A stretch of 64,000 nt of DNA from positions 1 to 64,000 of the forward strand of contig RDEW01000064.1 in assembly GCA_011109175.1 (NCBI GenBank), in the 5' to 3' direction. Numbering within the stretch: the first letter of the stretch is position 1; every line of letters begins with the position of its first letter. The stretch is from Dicyema japonicum. Its lineage: Eukaryota > Dicyemida > Rhombozoa > Dicyemidae. The notes beneath the pieces were generated by a model. The model was not told the origin of the DNA and searched no databases. It was given only the letters and a program-made list of their open reading frames with translations. The translations under genes and the position numbers were made by a program. Below are positions 59,341-64,000 of the stretch, piece after piece.

Positions 59341-59929
59341 AAAAATAATAATTTTAAAAATTATTTTATTAAAAAATATTTTTTGATAAATGTAAAAAAA
59401 TGATATTTTTTTACTTAAAAAAACTTTTGAGTAATTTTCACTTAGTGAGCAGCTTCATTCGATCGCATCCTCGAACGAAGCCTTCGTCCGATTGGAGAAA
59501 ATGAATTCTTCACCTCTTTCATTATTAAAACAAAAAAATGTCAACTAAGTGAACCCCCATTAATCCGAATTTTTTGATGAGTCAGCAAAATTTTACTAAA
59601 TTTCCGTACAAACAGCCTTTACTTTTATTATTTAACTCCAAGACCACCAAGAAAGATAGGCTACTAACTAATTAAGTGATCCCAGCCTCCAACAACATCC
59701 GAACTCTCTTAGTCTTCTGATGACCCAACCGCATTCCGAAAGCGCCTTCTTTTTTTTCAGCATCGAAATCCTATCAGGACCGCTAGTCTGTTTTAGAGCA
59801 TTTTAGTCAACCGTAGTGGCACATGTGAATAAAATATTCTGAATAGTTTGCGGATTTGTAGGTTTTTATTAGTGATGTTATTTTTATTATTTTGTTTTAG
59901 TTTTTTTTAAATTTAATATATTTTTGGTA

Positions 59930-60040
59930 GTGATTGAGGATGCTTGCATTGCGCGTGTAATAATAAATGGGATTGAATAATCGCTTCCTTAGAAAAGTCA
60001 ACACCACAATGGAAACACAGATGTTTAGTGGACCATTTCA
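59930..60040 (-). pseudogene. BED zinc finger fragment
   Basis: Minus-strand codons KHLCFHCGVDFSKEAI match the BED finger fragments at 27960 and 47990. Confidence 0.5.
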
Positions 60041-60309
60041 TAATTTAAAAAAATCACTAAATAAAAAATCTCCCTGAAGGGGAATCGCCCCCTATGAGAA
60101 ACACTGTCCTAGTAGATGATAATTGGACACAATATATTCTTTGTTACTGATCCCTCTTAGAAATACCCTTAACAACGATGTATGCGTAAATTCTACATTT
60201 AATAAGCTCAAGGCAAAAAATTCAATTATAGACTTTATTAAACTTCCCTTACAGGTGGAAAATAAACTAAATTAAAATCATAACCCAACTATCTACCAAG
60301 CCATGTTTA

Positions 60310-63300
60310 TTAATCGAAAATAACATCAGGAAACCAATGCTCAATAACATCATGCGACAAATACTTTGTCCCTTTGATCACCTACCATACAATCATCACT
60401 TACTTTCCCTAAACACATCTTCATCATTGTGGAAGTATCAATCTCACACAGTATAGACGACGTCATCTACGTCACAACACAAACTACCAGTAAAAACAAC
60501 TTCATCAGATTCTCAATCTCATCTCCCTTAGATTCTTCCTCCGACAAAAGAGCGGGAAAAAACGTGCGAATAAACAATGAAATCGTATCAAAATTATTCG
60601 AAAATCCCCGGTATTCCTCATAATATCTAACACCAACGTGACAACACGGACGGGTCAAACAAACAGCAATGAGGACCACCAGAGAGTGAATCATGTTATG
60701 TTTGCTCATCCCTCCCCACTCTACCAATCACCCAACTCATACTGTTGCACGTGTCATTCAGAAACAACACCAACTCCTCGTCAGAGAAAGGCAACAGACT
60801 CGTCACAATCTAAGTCACCACCATAACTACAGAATCCCTACAACAGTCCTCTGCTAACTCTGCCAGTCCAGGACGCGTGGTTGAATACACCCTATTCACC
60901 ACCGACATTAAAATCTCCCGGTAGTGCAACAGCAGACTCGACAGTACCAGTCGGTTAAAGATGGCGTCCATTTCTAAGGTAACTCAGGGACCAACCTTTC
61001 CGACGGTTCTCTAAAATAAATCCACTCCTTACTCTGAAAATTCTTAATAGACTCAATCAGCAGTACGTGGTCTCCCACAGAATTACAGATGTGTACAACC
61101 TCTGACTGCAATTGAACGGCAACTTTCTGACATTATTTCCTACTCTACCATTATCTCATTGAATTGATCCAGCACGTGGGCAAAAACCTTTTCCATCAAG
61201 TATTCCATGCCACGTAACCCCATCAGCAAACACAATGCCTCCATCTCTACCATTACCACACTCCAACCTTGTCGTGATGTGTATTCCTCCAAGTCGAACA
61301 CGTGAGCACCCTCATTTGCACACAACCCCACGAAACAGTCACAGGAGAACGAGTATATCATTTCCCTCCGAGCCAACGCCTTCAGCAGAAAGTCAACGTA
61401 CCTAAGTAACCCCCACGTTACTACCACGCCGTCATTCTCTGCTGTAGAGGCGGTAGGTCCCCAATCTCAGTACAGTTCACCCACAGCTCATTATTAAGTG
61501 AGTCCATACCACGTGTCCAGCCAACTAGGAATAAAAGAACCCCTTACAGACAGCATCAACTTGCACAACCACATCAATGAGGACGGATTTCCTCAAGTTC
61601 ACTTGTGAGGGAAGACAAGTGATCATTGCAGCATTGCTTTGATACGAACTTTCATCTATCAGTCTTAAGAGGAGGGGACTGAGGGCGCTCTCAAACTGCT
61701 TTCCGTGATGTTCCGTCGCGAATCTACGGAAAGTCCTTGACAGGGCGGTGATAGATGTCATAAGGTTGGACCTACTGTGACCATAATAACCCACGTGGTT
61801 CAAAGTACTCTTTATTGTTGGATAAAGATATCTCAGACTTGCTTTTCGACTGCTTCCCGTATATGTGACCCATCATTCTCTGTCCCAACACGGCGGGATC
61901 CAAAGCCTTTATCAACCCACGTGTCACCTGTTCTGTAAACTTCAGCCTATTGTAGTAGACGTTCTCGATATACTGAACCAAGGAGAAAACCACGTTCTCC
62001 AGAAATTTATCACAGAGACTTTCTGCTAGGGTTATCAATGGAAATTGCTTGTGTTACCACCAGCTACCTCCTCAGGACAAAGCACGTGGAAGCAGGTTCC
62101 CACTCCCTCTGTAAGTCGAAGGTAGCCACCAATGTAGTTGATTCTGCTTATTCTGGAGAGACACAGAAAGAACTGGTGCTCTATCAGGTTGGGGGTGTGG
62201 CTAAATCACGGAAAAGGCTTACAAATATGTGGAGAGGTCACAGACACGTGCCAGAAATTCGGGGTATGCGTTAACAGCCATGTTTATGGAAGAGGGTCTG
62301 ACAGGAGAGCAGGTACAGGGATCCCCTTTAAGGAGCAATTCCCCTGAGCCATAGACAAAACATACTCGCAGTCATCTACATGTCCCTCACGGAATGCCGT
62401 CTCCAATCGTACGCAGATGTCCAGTCCACATGGAGTTGACAAAGTCAGACTTGTCGTCCAACTCTCCCTCAAATTTAATCTTTTTCCCGCCACTGAGCAT
62501 ATTAAGCCCCAAAATGAGTCTTATTTCGTCCGTTGCATACAGCAGGATCTTAGTCACGGAAGGTAACTACAACACATGTAACCAGTACCTCACGGTAGAT
62601 ATTGTTGGACAGCTGGGCATTGACCTCCTCCATCATACCCAGAAGGAGTGTCCTTCTCTCCCTTATCATAGTCAAACTGGAGATCAGTCACAACAATACT
62701 AGTTGGTGGGGAAATTCAAGGATTTGAACTCGGTGGAGAGCTTGGGAGGCAGTTGTCTAAATATAAAAGGTTACCAACAATTTGATGGCAGTAAAACATC
62801 GAACACAAAGATCTTGGGAAAACCTGACCTTGTCCCTGATGAGACAGACCAGAGGGAATGCTCTAACTGTGTTGATGAGGATCGAAGACAGAGATTCCTC
62901 CGTTAGTTCCGTGGCTATTCCGATGAGGGACACTTGGGATTAAAAAATTTGTTACGGATAATCAGTCTAGAGAGGCTAAAGGGGGTCAAACCGTTGAGCT
63001 CCGTCTAAATCTGAGACCACTTGATCACCCAAGTGATGGATTCGAAGTGAGAAGTGTCAATTTTAAGGAAATTCATCTTCATGTTCTTTTCGGTTGAAAT
63101 CACACAATTTCGGATCGCCTGACCAAAGAAGAAGACCTCCTTCCGGATTTTGCAGTAGGGGGCGTCGACCTCGTTCAGTAACCGGATCAACGCGCTAAAC
63201 TGGGAGTCCCTGAAGCTTAGAGGAACAAATACTGAATCTTTTCCCCATGAATACACAAATGACAGTAGTAGTAGAGGACGACCACGTGCTTAAGGTTAGG

Positions 63301-63780
63301 AATGTCGGAGATGATGAGAATACAGCTCACCAGGTCGGCCACCAGCTGCAAAATGGATACAGTCGGGTAGTAGTTGGTGTTCTATAGTGAGAAGAAGCAC
63401 TACAATGTCCAGTCGTGGAAGAGTATCGGCTAACAGTCTGGCGAACTCTCGGATGTGGTCAAGGAGGCCCATAAAGTTCTGTAGAGTATAGTACATGGGA
63501 CCGATGTCCTTCATAATATCCATCCTGAGAAGGCAAAGATTGGAAACAAAATTCTTTAGTGAGTGAAATTTAAACCGACTTAATGTCTAAGGAATCGTGC
63601 TTCTTGGAGATATACTTGATAGCAGACTCCACGTTTTTATCCGCTATCCATCCGGATGTGTCACACAGCATCTGCATGCAGGAGTAATGGTACCTTTTTG
63701 TAGTTGTAAAACCTTACAAGGAGGCCACTACATCTTAAGCATAATTTGGAGGTATATTCGGATAATACATAGCAATCCAT
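60310..63780 (-). CDS. NCKAP1: NCKAP1/HEM (NAP1), WAVE regulatory complex subunit, about 23 ultra-short introns
   Basis: NAP1 is the scaffold subunit that pairs with CYFIP in the WAVE complex driving Arp2/3 actin assembly at the membrane. Exons, 5' to 3': 63780-63694, 63671-63576, 63553-63404, 63381-63233, 63209-63029, 63004-62956, 62932-62779, 62756-62700, 62676-62589, 62566 to about 62223 (inner joins unresolved), 62200-62068, 62047-61791, 61771-61548, 61524-61425, 61401-61268, 61246-61149, 61126-61033, 61010-60996, 60973-60831, 60809-60743, 60720-60488, 60466-60404, 60381-60310. Phases agree across every joined intron. The product matches NAP1 collinearly: N-terminal ADKNVESAIKYISKK, RERRTLLL, YATDEIRLIL, LCDKFLENV, EEYTSRQEMEAL, then FSNNFDTISLFIRTFFPALL and a C-terminal HDVIEHWFPDV. 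I estimate about 980 residues, against about 1,120 in vertebrates. The start is the first ATG after an in-frame stop. Joins within 62223-62500 need cDNA. Confidence 0.9.
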
Positions 63781-64000
63781 TTGAATTTTATTATTTTATT
63801 TAAAGTTTTAAATTTCTGTAATTTTTAATCAATTTTTAATTAATTACTTTTTAACAGGTGTGGGAGATAAAAGTAATAATCCGTCTCTCAAAAACCTCTC
63901 CAAGTTATTATCTACACTAGAATCAAAAATTCCCTAATCAAAGATCACTTCATGATGCTCGGTCTATGAAAATAGTAAAACAATTGTCAACGGCCTTTGA

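Noticed and set aside
61791-61800. CCACGTGG as a splice-associated motif
   Set aside because: At one NCKAP1 junction the exon ends in this palindrome, but the other junctions lack it, so I see no link to splicing.
62038-62906. Plus-strand ORFs at 62038-62906
   Set aside because: They are antisense to NCKAP1 exons.

Overview
The window looks like gene-poor, transposon-filled nuclear DNA from a small animal with extremely short spliceosomal introns. Four host-type genes could be rebuilt with exact splice joins: NCKAP1/HEM (WAVE complex), a POLDIP3/SKAR-like RRM protein, a secreted C-type lectin and a membrane-anchored HtrL/YibB-family protein. All their joined introns are 19-24 nt long, 22 nt being commonest, and all are GT..AG. 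A fifth, unrecognised gene at 30.45-31.48 kb uses introns of 20-30 nt. Among animals such introns are known from dicyemid mesozoans, so a dicyemid or close relative is my best guess. This is an inference from intron size, A+T richness and animal gene families, not a proven identity.

Layout. 0-2.8 kb: A+T-rich DNA with a 49-bp minisatellite and transposon scraps. 2.8-11.1 kb: a nest of elements. A minus-strand retrotransposon with PHD-finger, RT and restriction-like endonuclease parts ('family A') is interrupted by a jockey-like RT element and by a complete 3.9-kb Mutator-like (MULE) transposon with inverted terminal repeats and an 8-bp target duplication. 11.2-19.6 kb: RTE, hAT, jockey-like, family A and integrase relics, plus an RTE-type element with an intact APE endonuclease cut by an assembly gap (15263-15442). 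20.0-20.8 kb: the POLDIP3-like gene. 21-29.3 kb: RTE and R2-like (RLE-type) retroelement remains and a truncated HtrL-like copy. 30.4-31.5 kb: the unrecognised short-intron gene. 31.9-34.6 kb: a family A element whose polymerase palm is deleted. 35-36.9 kb: a tRNA-Glu-like gene, repeats and fragments. 37.0-37.5 kb: the C-type lectin. 38-41.5 kb: repeats and RTE/R2-like debris. 41.8-42.6 kb: the HtrL-like gene. 43.2-46.7 kb: an integrase element, a nearly whole jockey-like RT element and degenerate TTAGGG-like repeats. 47-59.3 kb: R2-like, hAT, RTE and family A remains, with a second gap (48490-49079). 60.3-63.8 kb: the NCKAP1 gene.

The host genes do not form an operon or pathway. They are isolated single genes, each in only a few kb of low-repeat sequence. 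Most retroelement copies are truncated or carry stops and frameshifts. Many near-exact head-to-tail duplications of about 55-170 bp are scattered through the intergenic DNA. They may reflect local duplication or assembly overlaps that were not collapsed.
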